Positions 18,026 through 28,641 of a DNA stretch of 64,000 bases are shown here, piece after piece. Position numbers and translations under genes: made by a program. This stretch comes from Oceanospirillaceae bacterium. GTDB taxonomy: Bacteria; Pseudomonadota; Gammaproteobacteria; Pseudomonadales; Balneatricaceae. The notes under the pieces are model-generated. The model was not told the DNA's origin, made no database searches, and saw only the letters and a list, made by a program, of their open reading frames with translations. Where the stretch lies: assembly GCA_013215375.1 (NCBI GenBank), contig JABSRB010000001.1, positions 155,595 through 219,594 on the forward strand. Reading direction: 5' to 3'. Position 1 is the stretch's first letter, and each line of letters starts with the position of its first letter.

Positions 18026-18372
18026 GCATCACGTTATACGGCATCAAAAACTGTGACACGATCAAAAAAGCCAAAAAGTGGCTCGAGAGCGAACAGCTCG
18101 AATATCACTTTCACGACTATCGCAGTGATGGCCTAGATAGCGACTTACTGGCGCTATTTTTAGAGACCCAGAGCTGGGAAGTATTACTTAATAAACGCGG
18201 TACAACTTGGCGCGCACAGAGTGATGCAGTAAAAAACAACATTGATCGACAAAGCGCTATCGCGTTAATGCTTGAGCATCCTGCGATGATAAAACGTCCG
18301 GTACTGATCACCCCAAACACCGTACAAGTGGGCTTTAAAGCCGATTTGTATCAAACAATTTTTGCACGTTAG
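18022..18372 (+). CDS. ArsC/Spx-family reductase-like protein (YffB type)
   Basis: A 116-residue thioredoxin-fold protein of the ArsC/Spx family, YffB branch: ITLYGIKNCDTIKKAKKWLE with a single Cys in the NCDT motif, then LLNKRGTTWR and HPAMIKRPVL. It overlaps dapC by four bases and precedes dapD, the arrangement found in Pseudomonas dap loci. Family members are proposed glutathione-dependent thiol reductases. A role in diaminopimelate synthesis is suggested only by neighbourhood. Confidence 0.88.
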   Translation: MSITLYGIKNCDTIKKAKKWLESEQLEYHFHDYRSDGLDSDLLALFLETQSWEVLLNKRGTTWRAQSDAVKNNIDRQSAIALMLEHPAMIKRPVLITPNTVQVGFKADLYQTIFAR

Positions 18373-18400
18373 TCCAAGACAACAGAATTAGGAGAGAATT

Positions 18401-19435
18401 ATGAGCTTTTTTGCATTTGGTATAGGTATTGGTACTCAGTCTTCAACAGGTGACTGGTTAGAAGTTTATTACAATACCCCTGTGATCAACCCATCAGAGC
18501 AATTAGTGAAAGCCGTTGGCGATTTAATTGGTTACGAGGCTGGTTCTGACTGCGCTATCGAGATTTGCCAAGAGCAACTGGCTGAACTAGCAACAGCACT
18601 TAAAGCGGCTGGCGAACAGGCACAAGTTGATGTTCTCGATGTGCTCATGGGCACTGAGCAGCCGATGGTAGTGACTATTTTAGCCACAGATTCAGCACCA
18701 GCATCAACCCCTGAAGCCTACCTTAAATTGACCATGCTTTCACAGCGTCTAGTACAGCCGCACAACATTGATCTTACCGGTCAATTTGCACTGCTACCCA
18801 ACGTTGCTTGGACTAACGAAGGCGCTATTTCCCTAGAAGACTTGCCAAAACGTCAACTAATGGCACGTGCTCAAGGGCGTGTTCTAGATGTTTTCTCCGT
18901 CGACAAATTCCCTAAGATGACTAACTACGTCGTCCCCACCGGCATTCGTATTGGTGATGCATCACGCGTTCGCTTAGGCGCACACGTCGGAAACGGCACT
19001 ACGGTAATGCACGAAGGCTTCATCAACTTCAATGCGGGCACTCTAGGGGTAGGCATGGTTGAAGGACGTATCTCTGCAGGTGTTGTAGTAGGTAATGGCA
19101 CTGACATCGGTGGTGGCGCATCTACCATGGGTACTTTATCCGGTGGTAACAACGTGATTATCTCCCTTGGCGAAAACTGCCTATTAGGCGCTAACGCAGG
19201 TACTGGTATTCCATTGGGCGACCGATGCACCATTGAAGCGGGCCTCTACGTGACAGCCGGCTCTAAGGTGGCAGTACTGGATGATCAAAACCAAGTTGTG
19301 TCAAAGGTAAAAGCTTCTGAACTTGCCGGTCAATCTGACCTATTGTTCCGTCGCAACTCAATGACCGGTGCGATTGAAGTAAAAACCAACCGCAGCGCAA
19401 TTGAGCTAAACGAAGTATTACACAAGCATAATTAG
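18401..19435 (+). CDS. dapD: 2,3,4,5-tetrahydropyridine-2,6-dicarboxylate N-succinyltransferase
   Basis: A 344-residue protein of the longer, Pseudomonas-type DapD subfamily. The N-terminal domain starts SFFAFGIGIGTQSSTGDWLEVYYNTPV. A left-handed beta-helix hexapeptide region follows (VRLGAHVGNGTTVMHEGFINFNAGTLGVGMVEGRISAGVVVGNGTDIGGGAST). It succinylates tetrahydrodipicolinate with succinyl-CoA, the step before DapC. AGGAGA precedes the start. It forms one operon with dapC and dapE. Confidence 0.94.
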   Translation: MSFFAFGIGIGTQSSTGDWLEVYYNTPVINPSEQLVKAVGDLIGYEAGSDCAIEICQEQLAELATALKAAGEQAQVDVLDVLMGTEQPMVVTILATDSAPASTPEAYLKLTMLSQRLVQPHNIDLTGQFALLPNVAWTNEGAISLEDLPKRQLMARAQGRVLDVFSVDKFPKMTNYVVPTGIRIGDASRVRLGAHVGNGTTVMHEGFINFNAGTLGVGMVEGRISAGVVVGNGTDIGGGASTMGTLSGGNNVIISLGENCLLGANAGTGIPLGDRCTIEAGLYVTAGSKVAVLDDQNQVVSKVKASELAGQSDLLFRRNSMTGAIEVKTNRSAIELNEVLHKHN

Positions 19436-19499
19436 AGCTTTGAGCTTTTTGAAAACCTAGCTTTTGATTAATCCCTTAAGCTTTTATCTCCCTTTTTAA

Positions 19500-21485
<1,986 letters not shown>

Positions 21486-21489
<4 letters not shown>

Positions 21490-21776
21490 AACGCCCAAGC
21501 TTCGCTTTTAAACTCAAGCGACGCCTGCAACGACAGGCAGTGAACACCCGGCAAAACCTGACCTTTATCTTAATCGGTTTTGCCTTGTCACTGCTCGGTA
21601 TTGGTTTAGTCATGGGCGGCGAATTTCTAGTGGATGGGGAATTTTATCGTGAGCTGGTCGCCCTGGCAGGTGTCATCATTATAGGCACCGGCTGTTTGCT
21701 GGCAATTATAGGTTATCTCAGCATGAGCTTATTAAAGATCTTTTATGTCATCACTCGAGACGATGAAGATAAATAG
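21486..21776 (+). CDS. Small two-segment membrane protein, unknown function
   Basis: A 96-residue protein with a very basic N-terminus (MKRPSFAFKLKRRLQRQ) and two hydrophobic segments, about residues 25-46 and 56-80, then a charged tail. The ATG overlaps the rlmA stop (ATGA), so it is translated from the dap-rlmA transcript. I recognise no family. Coupling and a clean membrane profile make it a likely real gene. Confidence 0.65.
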
Positions 21777-21789
21777 ACCTTTCTTTATG

Positions 21790-22425
21790 TTAACCGCGCT
21801 CTAATGTGAGCAACTTGATACCAAAGCCTAAAAAGACACAGCCTGTCAGTACCTTCAAACACTTGCTAAATACTCCTTGCTTGGCCATGGTACCTAAACG
21901 TGCCAAGAGCATTACCAGCGATGAAAACCACACTAAATTTAATAATGCATGAATGCTAATCAGCAGCAACGCGTACCACAGTGCATGCTCTCCCACGGGA
22001 ATAAACTGTGGGAATGCAGCCAGATAAAACATCGATACTTTTGGGTTTAAGGCATTAGTCAAAAAACCATCTAGAAATGATTTAGACAAACTGTTTCTTT
22101 TTGATTTCACTACTTTTCCATCAAGCTGTGGAGCACTAGTAAATACTCCTCTCAAAGATTTAATGCCTATCCACGCTAAGTAGAGCGCCCCCAGCACTTT
22201 GAACAACATAAAAGCCTCTGCCGAGTTGGTTAACAATACCGATACACCAAGCACTGATAACATGCCATGTAAGTAAAAGGCGACAATAAAACCAAACACG
22301 CTCGCCATTCCCGCTTTTTTACCTGACGCAGGCACCGTTTTAGCGATTAACAAACCGTTGGGGCCTGGCGAGATAACCAGTAATAAAGCGATGACAGCAA
22401 AGGAAATGACCTGTACGTAACTCAT
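21790..22425 (-). CDS. LysE/RhtB-family amino-acid exporter
   Basis: A 211-residue membrane protein with about six hydrophobic segments. The LysE signature is near the N-terminus (VISPGPNGLLIAKTVPASGKKAGMASVFGF) and FLTNALNPKVSMFYLAAFPQF lies near residues 120-140. Members export amino acids or homoserine lactone-like compounds. It converges with the dap-rlmA run; a link to lysine export is tempting but unproven. Confidence 0.88.
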   Translation of the reverse strand: MSYVQVISFAVIALLLVISPGPNGLLIAKTVPASGKKAGMASVFGFIVAFYLHGMLSVLGVSVLLTNSAEAFMLFKVLGALYLAWIGIKSLRGVFTSAPQLDGKVVKSKRNSLSKSFLDGFLTNALNPKVSMFYLAAFPQFIPVGEHALWYALLLISIHALLNLVWFSSLVMLLARLGTMAKQGVFSKCLKVLTGCVFLGFGIKLLTLERG

Positions 22426-22648
22426 AATAGTTTACCAAGGTAGGATTTTGACCAGTTTAAAGCTGGACCAATATTAGTATAATTGCCAGTAGTAGACCAC
22501 ACAGTGGCTTCATTCAACGAGTTTTTTGACGATATATTGGCAATGAACTGTTTTCAAAAACCACAAAATCGTTTTAAAATAACTATTAAGCGATAAAAAC
22601 AGTTAATATATGTGTGAAGTTCACGCTAATGAAAGGCAATACTCTTAT

Positions 22649-23251
22649 ATGGCGATTTCTAGAAAAAATTTTTTATTATCACTTAGTTTTATGTTACTGC
22701 TTGCAGCAGTGTTTTTGCAATATACGCCTACGACCACTTTCTATAACAAATTATTAGGCAAACTTGAACTCACAGGATTTCAAACTTCTCTGTCGCTGAA
22801 TGACTACGCTATGAAGGACCACTTGGGCAACGAGGTTTCCTGGCAAACCTACAACGACAAACCCCTGTATCTAACCACTGGATTTACCCAGTGTCCCTAT
22901 AGCTGCCCAACCACCATGGCTTTTTATCAAAAACTGGCTGATAGACTACAAGACAGAGCTCGGTTCGCCCTACTGACTGTAGACCCAGATAACGATACCC
23001 CAGCAGTGCTTAAACGCTATTTAAGCGGTATTAACCCCCGTTTTATCGGCCTTTACATTGAAGAAAAACACAATTTAATACGGGCAATCGCAGATTTAAA
23101 ACAATCCGTTCAAGACATTCCCGGCGCACAAAACATTATTCACAGTAATTATATATATTTATTACACCCGACAACTAAGGGACTCATTATATATAACAAA
23201 CAAAATTTAGAGCTGATTAGCCAAGACTTCACCCGCATTAACCAGACTTAA
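22649..23251 (+). CDS. SCO1/SenC-like thioredoxin-fold copper protein
   Basis: About 200 residues: one N-terminal hydrophobic segment (FLLSLSFMLLLAAVFL) anchors it in the membrane with a periplasmic thioredoxin fold. The Sco copper site is intact: TQCPYSCPTTM gives the CxxxC pair and IIHSNYIYLLHP gives the distal histidine. Sco proteins deliver copper to the CuA site of cytochrome oxidase or act as copper-dependent thiol reductases. No oxidase genes are nearby. Instead a chemoreceptor gene begins 13 bases later. An ATG 39 bases earlier (22610) is also in frame. Confidence 0.85.
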   Translation: MAISRKNFLLSLSFMLLLAAVFLQYTPTTTFYNKLLGKLELTGFQTSLSLNDYAMKDHLGNEVSWQTYNDKPLYLTTGFTQCPYSCPTTMAFYQKLADRLQDRARFALLTVDPDNDTPAVLKRYLSGINPRFIGLYIEEKHNLIRAIADLKQSVQDIPGAQNIIHSNYIYLLHPTTKGLIIYNKQNLELISQDFTRINQT

Positions 23252-23264
23252 GTAGGTACACACC

Positions 23265-24821
23265 ATGACAAACTCTAGTGTTTCTAACGTAAAACTTTTC
23301 CTCGATAAAAAGAATTTGGACGACGCAATATGGTCAGATAAATTTATGTTATTAATCTTGGTATTACATTTACCTTTTATTTATTTCATAGTTCCCAGCG
23401 GTTACGGTAGTCATATGCAGGGCGCTGTCCCTGCAACCCTTGCCGTACTGGCAAGTTTCAGCGCCTACTTTGCCGCTAAGGGCACTTTGGTTAGTCGAGG
23501 TGTTATTGCCGCCAGTTTAATGATTATGTCGATGGTGATGATAATGCAGCAACTAGGTCGCTTAGAAATGCATTTTCATATTTTCTCCGTACTGGCCTTC
23601 TTGATCATTTGGCGCGATTGGAAAGTAATAGTGATTGCCGCTGCCGCGATTGCTGTGCACCATTTAGTCAGTGTGCCTTTGCAGCTTGATGGGCTAACCA
23701 TCGCGGGGCTGCCCTACACTCCATACGGTCAAAACTGTGACTGGCCGACCTTTTTCTTGCACGCTACTTTCGTCATTTTAGAAAGTGCTATATTGGTGTA
23801 TTTCTCGATTCGCTTACGCGAGCAATTTAATTTAGCCAACCATGTTATTGCCAGTGTCACTACCTCTGCCGCTGACAAAGACCTAAGTATAGATTTAAGC
23901 GCAATAAAAACGCGCTCAGAGGAAGACAAAGTATTTATTCAATCCCTGAATGATTTCTACAGCATGATTAGAGACACCCTTAACGAATTTCAATCCTCTT
24001 CCACACAGCTCACCCTGTTAGCCCAAGAATCTTCAGATCTGACTACCGATAACCAAAAACAACTCAATACTCAAAGTGACTACATCAATCAAGTGGTCTC
24101 CGCCGTCAAAGAAATGAGTTTGACCATCGCTGAAATAGCAACTTCAACCTTAAAAGCTGCTGAGGCATCCAGAAATGCCAAAGAACTATCAACCACAAGC
24201 ACTATCAAGGTAAACGAAGCAGTCAATCAAATGCTGAGTCTTACCGAGCAAATAAATTTAGTCAAAGTAGTCATCGACAAACTCGCCTCCGCCACCGCGA
24301 AAATCAGTAATACAACCGATGTTATTCGCAGTATTGCCGACCAAACTAACCTGCTCGCTTTAAACGCTGCTATTGAAGCTGCCAGAGCCGGTGATCAGGG
24401 CAGAGGGTTCGCAGTGGTGGCCGAAGAAGTTCGCTCTTTAGCCATGCGCAGTAGCGAGGCCACGGAAGAAATTAACTCAGTGGTAGAAAATCTAAAATTA
24501 TCTGCCAGCGAAGCGGTAGAGATCATGGAGAAAGGTCAACTGCAAAGTCAGCAAACAATCGAGGCTGCGGGCGACACCCGCGAAATGTTGGAAAAAGCCA
24601 GCGATGCCATCACTTTAATCAGCGATATGAGTGATCAAATTGCCAGCGCCATCGAAGAGCAGCGTACCGTCTCTGAACAAGTGAGCAATGATATGGAGTC
24701 GATCAAAAAATCTAATTTAGATACTCAGCAAAAAGCATCTCAGGTCAACGAGATATCGGGGCAAGTTTCTGAAATGGCCTCGCATTTAACCAACGCAGCT
24801 TCCGTACTTAAAACCAGTTAG
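23265..24821 (+). CDS. Methyl-accepting chemotaxis protein with histidine-rich multi-span membrane sensor
   Basis: A 518-residue chemoreceptor. Residues 25-195 contain about six hydrophobic segments rather than a periplasmic ligand domain. Conserved-looking polar spots lie inside them: [13 protein letters not shown] near 97-109 and AVHHLVS near 129. No HAMP domain is evident. Residues 215-518 are the cytoplasmic signalling coiled coil with the hairpin tip [39 protein letters not shown] (about 352-392). It follows the SCO1-like gene by 13 bases, so it is probably co-transcribed. Buried histidines suggest metal or haem sensing, which is inference. Confidence 0.9.
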   Translation: MTNSSVSNVKLFLDKKNLDDAIWSDKFMLLILVLHLPFIYFIVPSGYGSHMQGAVPATLAVLASFSAYFAAKGTLVSRGVIAASLMIMSMVMIMQQLGRLEMHFHIFSVLAFLIIWRDWKVIVIAAAAIAVHHLVSVPLQLDGLTIAGLPYTPYGQNCDWPTFFLHATFVILESAILVYFSIRLREQFNLANHVIASVTTSAADKDLSIDLSAIKTRSEEDKVFIQSLNDFYSMIRDTLNEFQSSSTQLTLLAQESSDLTTDNQKQLNTQSDYINQVVSAVKEMSLTIAEIATSTLKAAEASRNAKELSTTSTIKVNEAVNQMLSLTEQINLVKVVIDKLASATAKISNTTDVIRSIADQTNLLALNAAIEAARAGDQGRGFAVVAEEVRSLAMRSSEATEEINSVVENLKLSASEAVEIMEKGQLQSQQTIEAAGDTREMLEKASDAITLISDMSDQIASAIEEQRTVSEQVSNDMESIKKSNLDTQQKASQVNEISGQVSEMASHLTNAASVLKTS

Positions 24822-24837
24822 CACTTTCTTTATACGC

Positions 24838-24972
24838 AAAAAAAAAGGGTAACCCGAAGGTTACCCTGAAAATGACAAGAACCGTGTTCCCCTGCTTAAC
24901 ACTCTTGAGGAGCCTTAAACAGAAGAGGTGAAGTTAACCTAATAAATGATTTATTGGGTTATCTTGCGAGCC
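24838..24972 (-). ncRNA. Fur-regulated small RNA, copy 1 (PrrF/RyhB-like)
   Basis: A predicted minus-strand RNA of about 134 nt. It begins GGCTCGCAAG seven bases after a -10 box and ends in a rho-independent terminator: perfect 9-bp stem AGGGTAACC/GGTTACCCT (24846-24867), then nine U. It has no open frame. A homologous gene lies at 25862-25987, sharing the 5' end GGCTCGCAAG, the block TTARCTTCAC and the 18-nt block ACACGGTTCTTGTCATTT (24870-24887 here). The tandem arrangement and 5' GGCTCGCAAG recall PrrF1/PrrF2 of Pseudomonas. Family membership is inferred and the sequence identity is partial. Confidence 0.75.
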
Positions 24973-24977
24973 AAATT

Positions 24978-25027
24978 AGAATAACCGTAATGAGAATCAA
25001 TTGCAAGTGATAACGATTATTATTTTG
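24978..25027 (-). promoter_or_regulatory. sRNA 1 promoter with two Fur boxes
   Basis: On the minus strand, -35 TTGCAA (25001-25006) and -10 TATTCT (24978-24983) are separated by exactly 17 bases. A Fur-like 19-mer overlaps the spacer (24986-25004, CGTAATGAGAATCAATTGC, 13 of 19 matches to the classic consensus). A second, GATAACGATTATTATTTTG (25009-25027, 14 of 19), lies just upstream. Iron-loaded Fur would block polymerase here. Confidence 0.75.
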
Positions 25028-25043
25028 ATTTGGAAGGTGACGG

Positions 25044-25637
25044 CTAATCTTCTATCAACCAGCCCTTTGCACAAGCGAGCTCAATTTGGTCATTAACATA
25101 TTGCCACAACTTGGGAGAAAGCCCTTTTAGATAGTTATTTCGTTTGATAACTTGTTGTTTACGAATCTTATTAACCGCCCAACTACCGCCCTCATTTGCC
25201 ATATTTTGCACGAGTGGCAGCAATCTATCGATAGATTTAGCGAAGCGCGCATCCTCCGTTTCAGCCTGTTCAAACTCAATCCACAACGCCTGCATTTGCG
25301 TAGATTGTGGCTCGGGTAATAGTGAAAAAATCCTCTTAGCCGCCGCTAGCTCTTTTTCCTCCTGCGCCTGCTGTAACGATTCATCATCAAAGGCAAACAA
25401 GTCGCCAGCATCTATCTCGACAATATCATGAATTAGCAACATCGTTGTCACTCGAGTGATGTCGACAGGTTGCTCTGCGTATTCATGTAAAATTTGCGCG
25501 CTTAAGGCTATATGCCAACTGTGCTCGGCACTATTCTCCGCTCTGTTGTTGTCCGCCTTCACCATAGTGCGACGATAAACTGCCTTTAAACGGTCGATTT
25601 CAAAAATAAAAGCTAATTGGTTCTCTAATTTGTTCAT
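25044..25637 (-). CDS. HD-domain phosphohydrolase (YfbR/HDDC2 5'-deoxynucleotidase-like)
   Basis: A 197-residue metal-dependent phosphohydrolase. Metal ligands are visible in order: AEHSWHIAL (His39, His42), LLIHDIVEIDAGDLFA (HD pair 70-71) and a later RSIDRLLPL segment. The pattern matches the HDDC2/YfbR group, nucleoside 5'-monophosphate phosphatases. It sits between the two Fur-regulated sRNA genes on the same strand, but each sRNA has its own terminator, so co-transcription is unlikely. Confidence 0.85.
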   Translation of the reverse strand: MNKLENQLAFIFEIDRLKAVYRRTMVKADNNRAENSAEHSWHIALSAQILHEYAEQPVDITRVTTMLLIHDIVEIDAGDLFAFDDESLQQAQEEKELAAAKRIFSLLPEPQSTQMQALWIEFEQAETEDARFAKSIDRLLPLVQNMANEGGSWAVNKIRKQQVIKRNNYLKGLSPKLWQYVNDQIELACAKGWLIED

Positions 25638-25861
25638 TACTTATATCCTTGTCTATTCATACTTAACTATTACCAATCAGTACCTGAGTAGCACCTATCC
25701 GGCAACGCTATTTTTCACATCTTAAACTATTTATTCAAGCATATTTGTTAAATTATTAATCTAGCTCGAATATTTAATTCGAGTTAGTGTGAGTACAGCA
25801 CTAATTTTCTGGAAGAAATTTTGCAACAGATGTGAAGGCTTAATAGTGGCAAGTAAAAAGC

Positions 25862-25987
25862 AAAAAAAAAGCAACCCAAGTGGGCTGCCTATAAATGACA
25901 AGAACCGTGTATTCCCTATCCTCTATGCAAGAGAAAAAGAAAAAGTGAAGCTAACGAAATAATAAATATCAAATTAACTTGCGAGCC
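25862..25987 (-). ncRNA. Fur-regulated small RNA, copy 2 (PrrF/RyhB-like)
   Basis: A predicted minus-strand RNA of about 126 nt. It begins GGCTCGCAAG and ends with a terminator whose stem GCAGCCC/GGGTTGC precedes nine U (25862-25870). It shares with copy 1 the 5' decamer, TTAGCTTCAC and the identical 18-nt block ACACGGTTCTTGTCATTT (25893-25910). The intervening sequence has diverged, and neither copy has a usable frame. Conservation of separate blocks within divergent spacers is what base-pairing sRNAs show. It lies upstream of the HD-domain gene. Confidence 0.75.
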
Positions 25988-25992
25988 AGTAA

Positions 25993-26021
25993 ATAATACC
26001 GCTAATGATAATGATTTGCAA
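25993..26021 (-). promoter_or_regulatory. sRNA 2 promoter with Fur box
   Basis: On the minus strand, -35 TTGCAA (26016-26021) and -10 TATTAT (25993-25998) are spaced by 17 bases, the same geometry as copy 1. The spacer contains a strong Fur box, GCTAATGATAATGATTTGC on the plus strand (26001-26019, 15 of 19 matches to GATAATGATAATCATTATC). Confidence 0.8.
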
Positions 26022-26199
26022 TACCGTTAGCAAAAATAGTTCATATTCTTTTCCTGACTGGTAAAATCTTAAAAAACCAACAGGTTTATCGATAAACCTT
26101 GACAGGTATATCGATTGCGCTTATAAATCGATCACTATTTTCACAAACAGATAACTAACATTTTTAATCCTTTTTCTTTTTCATCTAATAGGACACAGC

Positions 26200-28638
26200 A
26201 TGCCGCTAGATAAAATCACAGAAAATAATAGCTCTTTACTCAATAGCCACTGGACACTTAGACAAACCGGCACAGATCAGTGCATAGATTTTAAGCTACC
26301 GGGAGATATCCATTCTGCATTATTAAGTGCAGGGAAAATACCTGACCCGTATTGGCGAGACACTGAGCTTTCAATCGATTGGATTCATGAGAGTAATTGG
26401 ATTAGTGAGACTAACTTTGAAGCTATTATTGAACCCGGCGGACGCTACACTTTAAGCTTTGCAGTGATTGATTGTCATGCCAGAATATCGCTTAATGGCA
26501 TTGAACTAGGGTACTGTAAAAGCCAATTTACCCGTTGGGATTTTGATGTCAGCGATGCATTAGTCAACGGTGAAAACACCTTACAGGTACTGTTTGAATC
26601 CAATAGCGACGTTGCGCTGCAAAAAGCTAAACAGACAGAAATCCCCATTCCTTTTATTAAGGACAACAATCGCCTCCCCCATTACAACTTATTGAGAAAA
26701 GCGCAATGTCACGCGGGCTGGGATTGGAACATCGCCTTATCACCACTGGGTATTTATGGCGATATCAATATAAACCGCACAGAGCTATTTCGTCTCAATG
26801 ACATTATGATTCGCCAGCATCATCAACCTGACGGCGTATTACTAGAGATAGAAGCCCATTGTGAAGTGTTTGAGCCCTGCGAAATCCCTTTATTAATCAC
26901 TATTGACGGCAAACAAATAGGTAAGAGCTGTCAGGTCTACCCGGGGGATAATTGCCTGAAACTGAGCACTATCATTATTAAGCCACAGCTGTGGTGGCCC
27001 GTCGGTGAAGGAGAACAGCACCGCTACGATTTAGAGGTGATGCTTGGGGCGCAAAGTCGTCATTTCAAAATTGGCTTACGTGAAATCAACTTAGATGTGA
27101 GCGCCGATGATATAGGTAACAAGTTCGCACTGATCGTTAATGACCGGCCGCTATTTATGCGCGGTGCTAACTGGATTCCCGCCGATGCGCTGCCTGAACG
27201 CGGCACTCCAGAAGTGGTGCGTGATCTATTACAGTCCGCCATAGATGCCAACATGAATATGATCAGAATATGGGGCGGAGGGCAATACGAGGCAGATTGG
27301 TTTTACGATATATGTGACGAACTGGGCCTCTTAGTTTGGCAGGATTTCATGTTCGCCTGTAATGCCTATCCAGCACACCAGCGCGACTGGCTTGATTTAG
27401 TACGCCGCGAGGCTAGACAACAAGTCAGACGATTATCTGCTCACCCATGCCTGGCACTTTGGTGTGGAGATAACGAGCTGGTAGGCGCGCTAAAATGGTT
27501 TAAGGAAACCAGTGAGGACAGAGATCGTTATTTGGCTATTTACGACAGACTGAACCACGCTCTGGAAGAAATCATTGAAGATGAAGCCCCCGATATCGCT
27601 TTTTGGCCCTCTTCTCCCTCTGTCGGCAGGCTCAATTTTTCCGATGGCTGGCATGTTGATACTTCAGGCGATATGCACTTTTGGGACGTTTGGCACAGTG
27701 CTAAAGATTTTGAGCACTACCGAACTGTTAAACCGCGTTTTTGCTCTGAATTTGGCTTTCAATCGTTTCCTTCTATGCAAGTAATTGAAAGTTTCACCCA
27801 CCCAGAAGATCGTAATGTCTCCTCTGCTGTGATGGAAATTCACCAGCGTAATACCGGCGGCAATAGCCGTATTGTCGAAACGATTCAGCGCTACTTCCGC
27901 TTCCCTGACAGCTTCGAAGACATGGTGTATTTAAGCCAAGTAGGTCAAGCTCTGGCAATGAAAACGGCCATTGAGTTTTGGCGCTCCAGCAAACCACGCT
28001 GCATGGGTACTTTATATTGGCAGTTAAACGACACTTGGCCAGTGGCCAGCTGGTCTTCCCTTGAATATGGCGGCGCCTGGAAGTGCACTCACTATTTGGC
28101 AAAACGTTTTTACTCTCCCTTTATGGTGACCACTGTTCCCGATGAGGACACCGGCGAGCTAGTACTCTATGCCATCAACGATACCAACCGTGCCATTGAG
28201 TTCAGTGTTGAACTGCGCAGTGTATCTAGTACCGGAGACATACGCGCACTCGATACTATTGCGCAATTATGTCCTACGGACAAAGCGATTGAAATACACC
28301 GCTTGCCGGCGAACACACTCAACGATAATGAATTTTTACATTACAACTGGCGCGATACAGATAACCTGCACAATGCAGAAAATGAGTTTCTTCCCAAGCG
28401 CCCCAAAGAGTATTTGTTAGGGACGCCTAACATTGAAGTAGAAGTTAATGCAGACTCGATTGTACTCACCAGCGACCGACCTGCACTGTATGTAACTTAT
28501 GATCATGGTGGCAGCAAAATATATAGCGACAATTGCTTTACGCTGTTGCCAGGTATCCCTAAAACCCTTACTGTATTGCGCAATCGAGGGGCTGATAATA
28601 CATTGTCTAAAAAGCCTATTAGCTATATGAAAGGATAA
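26200..28638 (+). CDS. GH2 beta-mannosidase
   Basis: An 812-residue glycoside hydrolase family 2 enzyme of the beta-mannosidase branch. An N-terminal jelly-roll (HSNWISETNF; SLNGIELGYCKSQFTRWDFDV) is followed by an Ig-like domain and a TIM barrel with FMRGANWIPADALP and NMNMIRIWGGGQYEADWFYD. Catalytic acid/base is Glu426 in LWCGDNEL and nucleophile Glu517 in FCSEFGFQSFPS. No signal peptide is seen, so it probably acts in the cytoplasm on imported manno-oligosaccharides. A LacI-type regulator follows by three bases. Confidence 0.9.
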   Translation: MPLDKITENNSSLLNSHWTLRQTGTDQCIDFKLPGDIHSALLSAGKIPDPYWRDTELSIDWIHESNWISETNFEAIIEPGGRYTLSFAVIDCHARISLNGIELGYCKSQFTRWDFDVSDALVNGENTLQVLFESNSDVALQKAKQTEIPIPFIKDNNRLPHYNLLRKAQCHAGWDWNIALSPLGIYGDININRTELFRLNDIMIRQHHQPDGVLLEIEAHCEVFEPCEIPLLITIDGKQIGKSCQVYPGDNCLKLSTIIIKPQLWWPVGEGEQHRYDLEVMLGAQSRHFKIGLREINLDVSADDIGNKFALIVNDRPLFMRGANWIPADALPERGTPEVVRDLLQSAIDANMNMIRIWGGGQYEADWFYDICDELGLLVWQDFMFACNAYPAHQRDWLDLVRREARQQVRRLSAHPCLALWCGDNELVGALKWFKETSEDRDRYLAIYDRLNHALEEIIEDEAPDIAFWPSSPSVGRLNFSDGWHVDTSGDMHFWDVWHSAKDFEHYRTVKPRFCSEFGFQSFPSMQVIESFTHPEDRNVSSAVMEIHQRNTGGNSRIVETIQRYFRFPDSFEDMVYLSQVGQALAMKTAIEFWRSSKPRCMGTLYWQLNDTWPVASWSSLEYGGAWKCTHYLAKRFYSPFMVTTVPDEDTGELVLYAINDTNRAIEFSVELRSVSSTGDIRALDTIAQLCPTDKAIEIHRLPANTLNDNEFLHYNWRDTDNLHNAENEFLPKRPKEYLLGTPNIEVEVNADSIVLTSDRPALYVTYDHGGSKIYSDNCFTLLPGIPKTLTVLRNRGADNTLSKKPISYMKG

Positions 28639-28641
28639 AAC

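Noticed and set aside
24838..24867. Hairpin read as the terminator of the plus-strand MCP gene
   Set aside because: The T run follows the stem only on the minus strand (A run on the plus side precedes it), so it belongs to the sRNA. It may still slow plus-strand transcription.
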